A DNA stretch of 28,904 nt, taken from Acholeplasmataceae bacterium (GTDB taxonomy: Bacteria > Bacillota_I > Bacilli_A > Acholeplasmatales > Acholeplasmataceae). Positions within the stretch are counted from its first letter, which is position 1. Each line of letters opens with the position of its first letter. Shown here piece by piece: positions 17,959-25,782 of this stretch. The notes under the pieces were generated by a model that was not told where the DNA came from, did no database searches, and was given only the letters and a program-made list of their open reading frames with translations. The position numbers and the translations under genes were made by a program. Location of the stretch: NCBI GenBank assembly GCA_003518475.1, contig DOYO01000129.1, forward strand, positions 1 through 28,904. Direction: 5' to 3'.

Positions 17959-18348
17959 ATGTCAAAAGACCAACTTAAAGAAGAAAGAATGAAAATATTA
18001 GATTTATTATCCAAGGGAATCATCACTGCAGGTGATGCAGAAAAACTACTTTCAGCAATGGAAAAAGGATCAGATCAAAGCTATGCTGAACAGCAAGTCA
18101 TCATCAACAAGAAAGCTCCATTCAGAATGCTCAAGATATTTGTAGATTCAAACGACGGAGACGTCGTCCGCATTCAAATTCCAATTGAATTCGCCAAGCT
18201 TCTCAAAACAGGCAAATTCAACATGAATCTAGATTCAAGCGATATCGATATCGATGCATTATTAGAAATGATCAATGCAGGCGTTGTCGGTGAAATCGTC
18301 AATATCGAATCTGCTGATGGAGACAACGTCCGCATCGTCGTTGAATAA
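17959..18348 (+). CDS. SHOCT-like (YvlB N-terminal type) protein
   Basis: 129 residues. The N-terminal hairpin ERMKILDLLSKGIITAGDAE is the SHOCT-like module seen at the start of YvlB/LiaX-type proteins. It is followed by a domain with two similar beta-hairpins, LKIFVDSNDGDVVRIQIP (about 54-71) and VNIESADGDNVRIVVE (about 114-129), flanking helices with DIDALLEMINAGVVGEIV. That arrangement matches small proteins usually annotated as SHOCT-like domain-containing and found near DUF2089 genes in clostridia and relatives. Function is unknown; relatives with a DUF4097 tail respond to envelope stress. AAAGGTGA is well placed before the ATG. It is the last gene before a long hairpin and the ABC exporter. 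Confidence 0.8.
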   Translation: MSKDQLKEERMKILDLLSKGIITAGDAEKLLSAMEKGSDQSYAEQQVIINKKAPFRMLKIFVDSNDGDVVRIQIPIEFAKLLKTGKFNMNLDSSDIDIDALLEMINAGVVGEIVNIESADGDNVRIVVE

Positions 18349-18375
18349 ATAATTAACCAATAATTGAATAATTTA

Positions 18376-18412
18376 AACAATAAACACGTTTTACTCAAAC
18401 GTCTTTATTGTT
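18376..18412 (+). terminator. Long hairpin between the SHOCT-like gene and the ABC exporter
   Basis: AACAATAAA-C-ACGTTT (18376-18391) pairs with AAACGT-C-TTTATTGTT (18397-18412): 15 bp with one C-C mismatch and a five-base loop. Only a broken T-run (ATTT) follows, so termination may be partial. The 3' arm overlaps the likely -35 of the next promoter, leaving room for coupled control. Confidence 0.7.
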
Positions 18413-18434
18413 ATTTAAGGACTTATACTATAAT
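18408..18434 (+). promoter_or_regulatory. Probable promoter for the ABC exporter
   Basis: TATAAT at 18429-18434 is a perfect -10 box. The best -35 is TTGTTA at 18408-18413 with a short 15-base spacer; at 17 bases the hexamer would be TATTGT. AAGGAG at 18455-18460 follows before the ATG at 18471. Confidence 0.55.
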
Positions 18435-18470
18435 ATAGTGTAGAGCACATCACGAAGGAGACACCATTAT

Positions 18471-20243
18471 ATGCTGTTAGGAAAACACTTTCGCAAATAT
18501 TACCTGAAATACGCAGCCTACTTTCTGGTTGGTATTGCAGTTTTAATTTATGTCGACTGGGTTCAGCTTGATATTCCGAAGTATGTCGGAGGAATCATCG
18601 ATACGCTGAAGGCAGTCACCCCGGATGAAGAAATGATCAGATCATCCATTTTGTCCATCGCCATCTTGGCAATAACAATCACCATCGGCAGATTCCTGTG
18701 GAGATATACCATTTTCGGGGCATCGAGAAGAATCGAGTTTCAACTGAGAAATACAATGTTTGCTCACGCAACCAAGCTTTCCCAGTCGTTTTACAGTCAA
18801 GAAAAAGTGGGTGGGTTGATGACCCATTTCATTAATGATCTTGAAGCGGTCCGAATGATTTTCGGACCTGGTATTTTGATGCTGATCGATGGCGTCGTTT
18901 TTGGTGCGTTCGCCTTATATAGAATGGCAAGCTTGAATGTGCGCATGACTCTATATGCAGCGATTCCAATGGTGATTTTAACAGTCGTCATGGTCATTAT
19001 CAGAAAACGCATCTCCTTGATGTTCAAAAAGAGACAGGAAGCATTTGAAAGATTGAGCGATTTCACACAGGAAAACTTTTCAGGCATTACTGTCATTAAA
19101 GCTTTCGTCAGAGAAATGAAAGAGTTCATGTTTTTTCAGAAGAAAAACGAAGATTTATATGATTCGAATATCAAATTCGTGAAATATATCGTTTGGGTGA
19201 ATATTGGTGTTGGAATCGCTTTGAATATTGTCATCTTGATGATTATTTTCTTTGGAAGCTATATGGTTTTAAATGTTGAATCGACAGGATTCACTGCTGG
19301 TCAGCTGACGGAATACTTAAGCTATTTCTTCGCGTTGATCTGGCCAACCATGGCACTTTCACAATTCATGCAAATATTCGGACAGGCGAAAGCCAGTGCA
19401 GTCCGTATTGAAAAGTTTTTAGATTCTGAAATTGAAGTTAAAGATGCTGAAGGTGCGCTCCATATTGATGATCTTAAGGGACGCATTCAAGTTAAAAATT
19501 TAACATTCCAGTATCCGGACGGAGACCGTCCGGTCCTCAAAAACGTATCCTTTGAAATCAAACAAGGCGAAATGGTCGGTATTTTGGGACGTACCGGATC
19601 CGGCAAGAGCAGTCTTGTTGACCTGCTGTTGCGTATTTACAACCTAGAAGAAAATCAAGTCTTCATTGATGGAAACGACATCATGAAGCTATCGATTGAA
19701 TCGGTTAGGAATGCGATGGGCTATGTGCCTCAAGATAACTTCTTATTCTCAGATACAATCACTGCAAACATCGGATTTTCATTCAATGAACTTGATGAAG
19801 AAAAAATCAAGGAATCTGCGAAGCTAGCAGACGTCTATGACAATGTCATGGAATTCAAGGAACAGTTCAATACCATTCTTGGAGAACGGGGCGTTACCGT
19901 TTCCGGTGGACAGAAACAAAGAATCAGTATCGCGAGAGCACTCGCCAAGAATCCAGAAATTCTGATTTTGGATGATTCCGTATCCGCAGTTGATACCAAG
20001 ACTGAAGAAGCGATCATTAAAAATCTTTATCGGATCAGAAAAGGGAAAACAACCATTTTTATCGCACACCGCATTTCGACAGTTAAAAAAATGGATAAAA
20101 TCATATTGCTCAATCAAGGTGAAGTTTCAGCAATCGGCAGCCATGCCGAGTTGATGAAGACATCACCGCTTTATCAGGATATGGTCAAGCGCCAGACACT
20201 TGAAAATCTTGTTCAAGGAGGTGCTAACCATGAAGGACTTTAA
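18471..20243 (+). CDS. ABC exporter half-transporter, BmrC/YheI-like (degenerate Walker B)
   Basis: 590-residue type IV ABC half-transporter: six membrane helices in about residues 1-320, ATPase domain after about 335. Walker A GRTGSGKSS (373-381), Q-loop YVPQDNFLFSDT, intact signature VSGGQKQR (477-484), Walker B LILDDSVSAVD and H533 (IAHRIS). The residue after Walker B is Asp502 instead of catalytic Glu, typical of the first subunit of heterodimeric drug exporters (YheI/BmrC, LmrC, TM287), so this half forms the non-hydrolytic site. It partners the next gene, whose start it overlaps by 14 bases. Likely substrates are lipids, drugs or peptides; none can be assigned from sequence. It lies just downstream of the DUF2089/SHOCT-like genes, which may report on the same envelope stress. 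Confidence 0.93.
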   Translation: MLLGKHFRKYYLKYAAYFLVGIAVLIYVDWVQLDIPKYVGGIIDTLKAVTPDEEMIRSSILSIAILAITITIGRFLWRYTIFGASRRIEFQLRNTMFAHATKLSQSFYSQEKVGGLMTHFINDLEAVRMIFGPGILMLIDGVVFGAFALYRMASLNVRMTLYAAIPMVILTVVMVIIRKRISLMFKKRQEAFERLSDFTQENFSGITVIKAFVREMKEFMFFQKKNEDLYDSNIKFVKYIVWVNIGVGIALNIVILMIIFFGSYMVLNVESTGFTAGQLTEYLSYFFALIWPTMALSQFMQIFGQAKASAVRIEKFLDSEIEVKDAEGALHIDDLKGRIQVKNLTFQYPDGDRPVLKNVSFEIKQGEMVGILGRTGSGKSSLVDLLLRIYNLEENQVFIDGNDIMKLSIESVRNAMGYVPQDNFLFSDTITANIGFSFNELDEEKIKESAKLADVYDNVMEFKEQFNTILGERGVTVSGGQKQRISIARALAKNPEILILDDSVSAVDTKTEEAIIKNLYRIRKGKTTIFIAHRISTVKKMDKIILLNQGEVSAIGSHAELMKTSPLYQDMVKRQTLENLVQGGANHEGL

Positions 20244-22026
20244 GGATAACACCAGGGAACGCAGTGACAAGGATGTCTTAAGACGTTTGATCGGTTATGT
20301 TCTTCCCTATAAGAAACAATTTCTTTTAATTGTTGTTTTAATGTTTTTAACATTAGGCATTCAATTGCTCCCCCCTCTTTTGATTGGGTTGACCATTGAT
20401 ATCGTCAGTGATGAAACATTAGCCAGAAGTGAACAGATCAGATATCTCGTTTGGATGTCTATCGGCTTTTTGGGTGCGTTGATTGTCGGTAACTATATCG
20501 CATTTATCCAAAACATGATGCTTCAAAAGGTTGGACAAAAAACAGTGGTTACGTTAAGAAATGATGTCTTCAACCATATCGAGCATCTCTCCATCGGACA
20601 GATCAACCAAGTGCCTGTTGGAAAACTGGTGACCCGTGTCACCAACGATACCAACACCATTAGTGAAATGTATACATCGGTCGCAGTCAACCTGATCAGA
20701 AACGTTTTATATCTGGTTGCTATTTTGGTTGTCCTCTTTATCTTAAATTACCGGATCACCATCTGGCTGATCATGGTATTGCCTTTAGTATTGCTTGCGA
20801 CATACCTGTTTAGAAAGTTTTCCAGAGCGTCCTATCGACGCGTGCGTGCGAACGTCTCTGAAGTGAATGCATTCCTATCTGAAAATCTATCTGGAGTCAA
20901 GATCACGCAAATCTTCAATCAGGAAAAGAAGAAGAGAAATGAATTCAGAACCCACAGCAAGAAGCTTAGAGACAGCTATTTGCAGGAAATTCTTGTTTTC
21001 GGGATTTATAGACCGATCGTTTATCTGATTTCGATGATTGGTGTCATTATTGTTTTATATGTCGGTTACCAGGAAGTCATGCTGACGGCGTTCACTGCAG
21101 GTTTATTGTTTACCTATTATACTTATGTAGGAGATTTCTTTGAACCCATCCAGCAAATCGCTGAACAGTTCAATACGCTTCAAAATGCATTTGCAAGCGC
21201 TGAAAAAATTTTTGACGTTTTAGATACCAAGCCGGCCATCGAAGATGCTGAAGATGCGATTGAATTGAATGAATTCACAGGTTCGATCGAATTTAAGGAT
21301 GTCTGGTTCTCCTATATCCCAGATGAATGGGTATTAAAGGGAATCAGTTTTAAAGTCAATCCAGGAGATACGGTCGCGTTTGTCGGAGCGACAGGTTCAG
21401 GCAAGACAACGATTTTAGGATTGATTGTCAGAAATTATGAAATTCAAAAGGGACAGATTTTGATTGACGGCATCGATATTCAAAAAATCAAGAGATCTTC
21501 CTTAAGAAGACATATCGGACAAATGCTTCAGGATGTATTCTTGTTCAGCGGAACGATCAATGATAATATCACATTGAAGGATGAATCTATTTCTCCTTTA
21601 GAGGTTAAATCAGCATCTGAATATGTTGGTGCCAATACATTCATTGAAAAACTGCCTGACAGTTATGATCATGTCGTTTTGGAAAGAGGAAATAACTTCT
21701 CAAGTGGTCAAAGACAATTGATTTCATTTGCCCGCGCGTTGGTTTATAAGCCAAGTTTGATGATTTTGGATGAAGCGACAGCGAATATCGACAGCGAAAC
21801 AGAAGAATTGATTCAAGAATCCATGGAAAAGATGATGAACATCTCGACCATGCTGATTGTCGCCCACCGTTTATCCACCATCCAGCATAGCGATAAGATC
21901 ATCGTGATGCAAAAGGGTGAAATCAAAGAAGAAGGAAGCCATCAGGCACTCTTGAAGCTTAAGGGATTGTATTATAATCTTTACCAGCTGCAGTATGATG
22001 AAAAAGAAAGTGCTCCAGCCATTTAA
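20230..22026 (+). CDS. ABC exporter half-transporter, BmrD/YheH-like
   Basis: 598 residues from the ATG at 20230, which has AAGGAGGTG at 20215-20223. A farther in-frame ATG at 20200 lies inside the previous gene without a site. Six membrane helices are followed by an ATPase domain with Walker A GATGSGKTT (386-394), Q-loop MLQDVFLFSGT, altered signature FSSGQRQ (490-496), Walker B LMILDEATANID with catalytic Glu515, and AHRLS. The degenerate SSGQ signature with intact Glu complements the upstream subunit (intact signature, Asp for Glu), so together they make one competent and one degenerate ATP site, as in BmrC/BmrD and TM287/288. The 14-base overlap with the first subunit gives coupled 1:1 synthesis. 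A strong terminator follows. Confidence 0.93.
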   Translation: MKDFKDNTRERSDKDVLRRLIGYVLPYKKQFLLIVVLMFLTLGIQLLPPLLIGLTIDIVSDETLARSEQIRYLVWMSIGFLGALIVGNYIAFIQNMMLQKVGQKTVVTLRNDVFNHIEHLSIGQINQVPVGKLVTRVTNDTNTISEMYTSVAVNLIRNVLYLVAILVVLFILNYRITIWLIMVLPLVLLATYLFRKFSRASYRRVRANVSEVNAFLSENLSGVKITQIFNQEKKKRNEFRTHSKKLRDSYLQEILVFGIYRPIVYLISMIGVIIVLYVGYQEVMLTAFTAGLLFTYYTYVGDFFEPIQQIAEQFNTLQNAFASAEKIFDVLDTKPAIEDAEDAIELNEFTGSIEFKDVWFSYIPDEWVLKGISFKVNPGDTVAFVGATGSGKTTILGLIVRNYEIQKGQILIDGIDIQKIKRSSLRRHIGQMLQDVFLFSGTINDNITLKDESISPLEVKSASEYVGANTFIEKLPDSYDHVVLERGNNFSSGQRQLISFARALVYKPSLMILDEATANIDSETEELIQESMEKMMNISTMLIVAHRLSTIQHSDKIIVMQKGEIKEEGSHQALLKLKGLYYNLYQLQYDEKESAPAI

Positions 22027-22032
22027 ATAGAT

Positions 22033-22058
22033 AAAGAGATTGGACTCCAATCTCTTTT
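22033..22058 (+). terminator. Rho-independent terminator after the ABC exporter
   Basis: AAAGAGATTGG (22033-22043) pairs perfectly with CCAATCTCTTT (22047-22057), an 11-bp stem with loop ACT, ending in TTTT. Confidence 0.88.
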
Positions 22059-22093
22059 AAATATCTTAAAAATTACATGTTTCAACGATTGGT

Positions 22094-22122
22094 TTGACAT
22101 ATTAAATAATAATCAATAAAAT
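22094..22122 (+). promoter_or_regulatory. Promoter of tldD-tldE
   Basis: TTGACA (22094-22099), 17-base spacer, TAAAAT (22117-22122). Near-consensus. Predicted transcription start at about 22129, which excludes the in-frame ATG at 22130 as the tldD start and favours 22148. Confidence 0.85.
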
Positions 22123-22147
22123 AAATGTAATGAGAAAGGGGATTAAC

Positions 22148-23533
22148 ATGATTAAAAAAACAGAATTGCAGCATTTGCTCACGGAAGCTTTAGCGACAGG
22201 TGCTGATTTTGCAGAAATCTTTATCGAGGATACAAAATCATCATCGATCCGTGTAACAAGCGGCGAAGTCACCTCTATTGATTTAGGAAATGTATTTGGA
22301 GCGGGAGTTCGTTTGATTTCAGGATTAGATGAAGTTTATGGGTTCACCAATGATGTCACTTACCCATCCATTTTGGGTGTCGTGAACAATCTTAGAGCAT
22401 CCTTCAATGGAGAACTTACCAAGGTTGTTAAATTGGGTGTGAAAAAACCATTCACTTATAACATCAAGAGACCGATGAATCAGGTTCACACTTCTGAAAA
22501 ATCCAAGAGACTTCAAGACTTATCCAAACAAATCAAGAATTATGATCCAAGAATCGTTCAAGCGATTACGCAACTGTTAGAAACACAGCAAAAGGTTTTA
22601 GTTGCCAACAGCGAAGGCATCTACCAGGATGATATCAGAACTTATACCAGAATCATCATGATGGCGGTCGCACAGGAAAACGGACAGATGCAGCAGGCAT
22701 TTGAAGGTCCCGGCCGTTACATGGGATTTGAAATATTTGATGTCATTGATACAGTCCAGATCGCAAACGAAGTGGCGAAAAGCGCAATCACCTTATTGAC
22801 AGCTGAAGACATGGTTCCACAAATCATGCCAGTCGTCTTGCATAATGCTTTTGGAGGCGTTATTTTCCACGAAGCATGCGGACATCCTCTTGAAGCAACA
22901 GCAGTTGCCAAGGGTCTTTCCCCATTCGTTGGAAAGCTTGGTGAAAAGGTTGGATCCGATATCGTGACCGCATATGATGACGGTGATGTCCCAGGTGCAT
23001 GGGGACGTCTTTCCTATGACGATGAAGGCATGCCGACCCAGAAGAACCTACTGATTGAAAACGGCGTCCTGAAGGGATATTTAATTGATTACCGCAATGC
23101 AAGAAAAATGAAGATGGCAACGACAGGTTCAGGCAGAAGACAGTCCTATAAGTATTCTCCAACATCACGCATGAACTCAACATATATCGCACCAGGCAAT
23201 GATAAATTTGAAGATATCATCAAGGATACGAAATATGGATTATTCGCTAAAAAGCTTGGTGGCGGAACGGTTGTTCCAGCAACAGGTGAATTCAATTTCG
23301 CTGTTCAAGAAGGTTACATGATTGAAGATGGAAAACTCACGAGACCTGTTCGAGGCGCGATGCTGATCGGACATGGAAAAGATGTGCTATTCAAGATCGA
23401 TAAGGTTGGTGACAACCTAGAATTCGGTCAAGGCATGTGTGGATCACTTTCAGGAAGCATTCCTGTCGATGTCGGACAACCGACCATCCGTGTCTCATCA
23501 ATGACCGTCGGCGGTTCAGGAGGTAAAAAATAA
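22148..23533 (+). CDS. tldD: TldD-type metalloprotease subunit
   Basis: 461-residue U62 peptidase subunit. With TldE (PmbA) it forms a cytosolic heterodimer that feeds unfolded peptides to a single zinc site; in E. coli the pair matures microcin B17 and degrades CcdA antitoxin. The zinc motif H241-E-A-C-G-H246 (HExxxH) is intact, followed by PLEATAVAKG, and the C-terminal glycine-rich MCGSLSGSIPVDVGQP block is present. The frame is open to an ATG at 22130, but AAAGGGGA at 22135-22142 and the promoter position favour the ATG at 22148. The stop overlaps the tldE start by one base (TAATG), so the two are translationally coupled. No peptide-antibiotic gene lies nearby, so a housekeeping peptide-turnover role is the simplest reading. 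Confidence 0.95.
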   Translation: MIKKTELQHLLTEALATGADFAEIFIEDTKSSSIRVTSGEVTSIDLGNVFGAGVRLISGLDEVYGFTNDVTYPSILGVVNNLRASFNGELTKVVKLGVKKPFTYNIKRPMNQVHTSEKSKRLQDLSKQIKNYDPRIVQAITQLLETQQKVLVANSEGIYQDDIRTYTRIIMMAVAQENGQMQQAFEGPGRYMGFEIFDVIDTVQIANEVAKSAITLLTAEDMVPQIMPVVLHNAFGGVIFHEACGHPLEATAVAKGLSPFVGKLGEKVGSDIVTAYDDGDVPGAWGRLSYDDEGMPTQKNLLIENGVLKGYLIDYRNARKMKMATTGSGRRQSYKYSPTSRMNSTYIAPGNDKFEDIIKDTKYGLFAKKLGGGTVVPATGEFNFAVQEGYMIEDGKLTRPVRGAMLIGHGKDVLFKIDKVGDNLEFGQGMCGSLSGSIPVDVGQPTIRVSSMTVGGSGGKK

Positions 23534-24843
23534 TGTATCAAGAATGGATCGATTTAGGATTATCCAAGGGTATTACCGATTTACAGGTATTCTCTGTCAG
23601 AAATAAGAGTTTAAAGCTTTCTGTATACCAAGGCAAGCTCGACCAGCATGTCGTGAGCGATGTCGAATCTGTGACAGTCAGAGGTATTTACAACAATAAG
23701 CTTTCAACTGTAAGATTCGAAAATTTTAGCAATCTCAACGTTTCCAAAATGCTCAATCAATTGATCGAAAATGCAAAAGCATTGACTGTCGTTGAACCTG
23801 CAATCATCTATGCCGGTTCAAAATCATATCCTGAAGTCAAGGACGAATTGTTCGATTTTGGAAGTGTTCCAGTGACTGAAAAGATTGATATGCTTAAGAA
23901 GCTTGAACAGCATATCTTAGACAACGAATTTGTTACCCAGGTTCAATCGACGATGTATCAGGAACTGGATACGAAAACAACGTTAGTGAATTCCAAGGGT
24001 TTGCATCTAGAGCGTCATAATACCTATGCATATGCGTACGCGATCGGTGTTTTTCAGAAGGGTGAAGATATTAAAACCGCTTATGACATCAAGCTCGCTA
24101 AAAAGTTCAGTGAATTCAATGCCAAAGAAATGGCGGAAACCACAATCAAGCAAGGTGTATCCAAGCTCGGTGGAATCTCCATTAAAACTGGATCTTACCC
24201 TGTAGTATTTTCCAATGAGATGTTTGCAGACGTTCTTGACGTCTTTACATCCATCTTCTCGGGAGAAGCTGCTTACCGCAACCTCACACCATTAAAGGAT
24301 AAGGTCGGAAAACAAATTGCAGGAACGCATATCAACTTAATTGATGATCCCTTGCATCCAGATGCTTACTTCAAAAATCCATTTGATGATGAAGGCGTCG
24401 CATGCCAGAAACGTTATGTCGTTAAAAATGGCGTATTCACAGGATTCAACCACAGCTTGAAAACTGCTTCCATTTTTAAAGAAGAACCTACAGGCAATGG
24501 ATTCAACGGCGGTATTTCTACAACTAACTTTTATATTGAACCCACGCTCACATCTTTTGATAAGCTGATTATCGATATCAAGGATGGAGTTTATATCACA
24601 GACCTTGTCGGTCTTCATGCAGGCGTTAAGGTTGTCTCAGGTGAATTCAGCTTGCAGGCATCTGGTTTCAAGATTGTCAATGGCAAGATTGATCATCCGG
24701 TAAAGATGATTGTCGTTTCAGGAAACTTCTTTGAAGCGTTGAATCACGTGACAGGAATTGGATCGGACTTTAAGTTCAATCTTTCCGGTATCGGAAGCCC
24801 AAGTGTTTACATTGAATCCTTAATGATTGGCGGAGAAGCTTAG
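23533..24843 (+). CDS. tldE: TldE/PmbA-type subunit
   Basis: 436 residues. Partner of TldD, sharing its overall fold but without the HExxxH zinc motif (the corresponding segment reads VVFSNEMFADVLDVF). Family features include VQSTMYQELDTKTTLVNSKG in the N-terminal half and HSLKTASIFKEEPTGNGFNG and GIGSDFKFNLSGIGSPSV toward the C-terminus. In the E. coli heterodimer this subunit completes the substrate chamber while TldD holds the metal. AGGAGG at 23519-23524 serves the ATG, which overlaps the tldD stop by one base. Its own stop codon lies in the loop of the terminator that follows. Confidence 0.94.
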   Translation: MYQEWIDLGLSKGITDLQVFSVRNKSLKLSVYQGKLDQHVVSDVESVTVRGIYNNKLSTVRFENFSNLNVSKMLNQLIENAKALTVVEPAIIYAGSKSYPEVKDELFDFGSVPVTEKIDMLKKLEQHILDNEFVTQVQSTMYQELDTKTTLVNSKGLHLERHNTYAYAYAIGVFQKGEDIKTAYDIKLAKKFSEFNAKEMAETTIKQGVSKLGGISIKTGSYPVVFSNEMFADVLDVFTSIFSGEAAYRNLTPLKDKVGKQIAGTHINLIDDPLHPDAYFKNPFDDEGVACQKRYVVKNGVFTGFNHSLKTASIFKEEPTGNGFNGGISTTNFYIEPTLTSFDKLIIDIKDGVYITDLVGLHAGVKVVSGEFSLQASGFKIVNGKIDHPVKMIVVSGNFFEALNHVTGIGSDFKFNLSGIGSPSVYIESLMIGGEA

Positions 24844-24859
24844 TCTTCTCCTTTTTTTT
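24832..24859 (+). terminator. Terminator with the tldE stop codon in its loop
   Basis: GGAGAAG (24832-24838) pairs with CTTCTCC (24845-24851), 7 bp, loop CTTAGT, followed by eight T. The tldE stop TAG (24841-24843) is in the loop. The next promoter's -35 starts two bases after the T-run. Confidence 0.88.
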
Positions 24860-24860
24860 G

Positions 24861-24889
24861 TTGACACGGAGAATGAATCATGATATACT
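24861..24889 (+). promoter_or_regulatory. Promoter of the ZIP-mntR operon
   Basis: TTGACA (24861-24866), 17-base spacer, TATACT (24884-24889), with TGA directly before the -10 as an extended element. Predicted start at about 24896, one base before the palindromic operator. Confidence 0.9.
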
Positions 24890-24896
24890 TAAATTG

Positions 24897-24918
24897 GTTT
24901 TAAGGCATACCTTAAAAC
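24897..24918. promoter_or_regulatory. Palindromic operator, probably for the DtxR/MntR-family regulator of the same operon
   Basis: GTTTTAAGG-CATA-CCTTAAAAC is a perfect inverted repeat with 9-base arms and a 4-base spacer. The TTAAGG/CCTTAA half-sites resemble DtxR/IdeR-type sites (TTAGG...CCTAA). It lies right at the predicted transcription start of an operon whose second gene is a DtxR-family metal sensor, so bound regulator would block initiation or clearance. Confidence 0.75.
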
Positions 24919-24939
24919 TGGAAAGAAAAAGGTGGTATA

Positions 24940-25764
24940 ATGCTGACATGGTTCATGGGTTTAGAGGTTTGGGTACAGGCATTAATTGGAACATTGTTCA
25001 CGTGGGGTTTGACTGCACTAGGTGCGAGTCTAGTATTCTTCTTTAAGAATATTGAACGCAACATCTTCAATCTGATCTTAGGATTCGCATCCGGGGTGAT
25101 GATTGCTGCTTCATTTTGGTCGCTTTTGGCACCTGCCATTGAAATGGCGGAAGCGCAAGGTGTCATTTCTTGGATTGTGGTTGCTGTTGGATTCGCTTTT
25201 GGAGGGATCTTCCTTTATGTAGCGGATAAGCTCATCCCTCATATGCATTTAGGGTTCAACCATGATAAAGAAGGCTTGCCTACAAAGCTTAAAAGAAATA
25301 TATTGCTCGTTTTCGCAATCACATTGCATAACATACCAGAAGGTCTGGCTGTCGGGGTCGCATTCGGTGCGGTTCATTATACGACAGGAGATCCAATCGC
25401 TGCTACACTTGGCGCGATCGGTCTCGCCATCGGTATCGGGATTCAAAATTTCCCAGAAGGCGCAGCCGTTGCAATTCCTTTGAGACAAGAAGGGTTGACA
25501 CGGACCAAAGCGTTTTTACTTGGACAAGCTTCAGGGCTTGTTGAACCTATTTCTGGGGTATTAGGCGCTATTTTGGTGCTTTATGTGAGTGCTGTATTGC
25601 CATATGCATTGGCATTCGCGGCTGGCGCGATGATTTACGTTGTGGTTGAGGAACTCATTCCTGAAGCTCAACAGAAACAAACACCCAAGGGTGCGCATTT
25701 CGCTACACTTGGCGTGATGATTGGATTTATCATCATGATGATCCTCGACGTCGCTTTAGGCTAA
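24940..25764 (+). CDS. ZIP-family divalent metal transporter (GufA/ZupT-like)
   Basis: 274-residue inner-membrane importer of the ZIP family with about eight hydrophobic helices. The two metal-site helices carry H130-N-I-P-E134-G and Q169-N-F-P-E173-G, the paired HNxPEG / QNxPEG motifs of GufA-type bacterial ZIPs. A His-rich cytosolic loop (PHMHLGFNHDKE, about 98-109) lies before helix 4. Substrate is Zn2+, Mn2+ or Fe2+; pairing with a Mn-type regulator and operator makes Mn2+ (or mixed) uptake the best guess. AAAGGTGG at 24928-24935 serves the ATG. The next gene starts 18 bases after its stop. Confidence 0.92.
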   Translation: MLTWFMGLEVWVQALIGTLFTWGLTALGASLVFFFKNIERNIFNLILGFASGVMIAASFWSLLAPAIEMAEAQGVISWIVVAVGFAFGGIFLYVADKLIPHMHLGFNHDKEGLPTKLKRNILLVFAITLHNIPEGLAVGVAFGAVHYTTGDPIAATLGAIGLAIGIGIQNFPEGAAVAIPLRQEGLTRTKAFLLGQASGLVEPISGVLGAILVLYVSAVLPYALAFAAGAMIYVVVEELIPEAQQKQTPKGAHFATLGVMIGFIIMMILDVALG

Positions 25765-25782
25765 TCAAGAAGAAAGAAGTGA

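Noticed and set aside
22860..23192. Minus-strand open frame of 110 codons over the tldD active-site region
   Set aside because: Shadow of a conserved gene; no ribosome binding site and composition typical of antisense reading.
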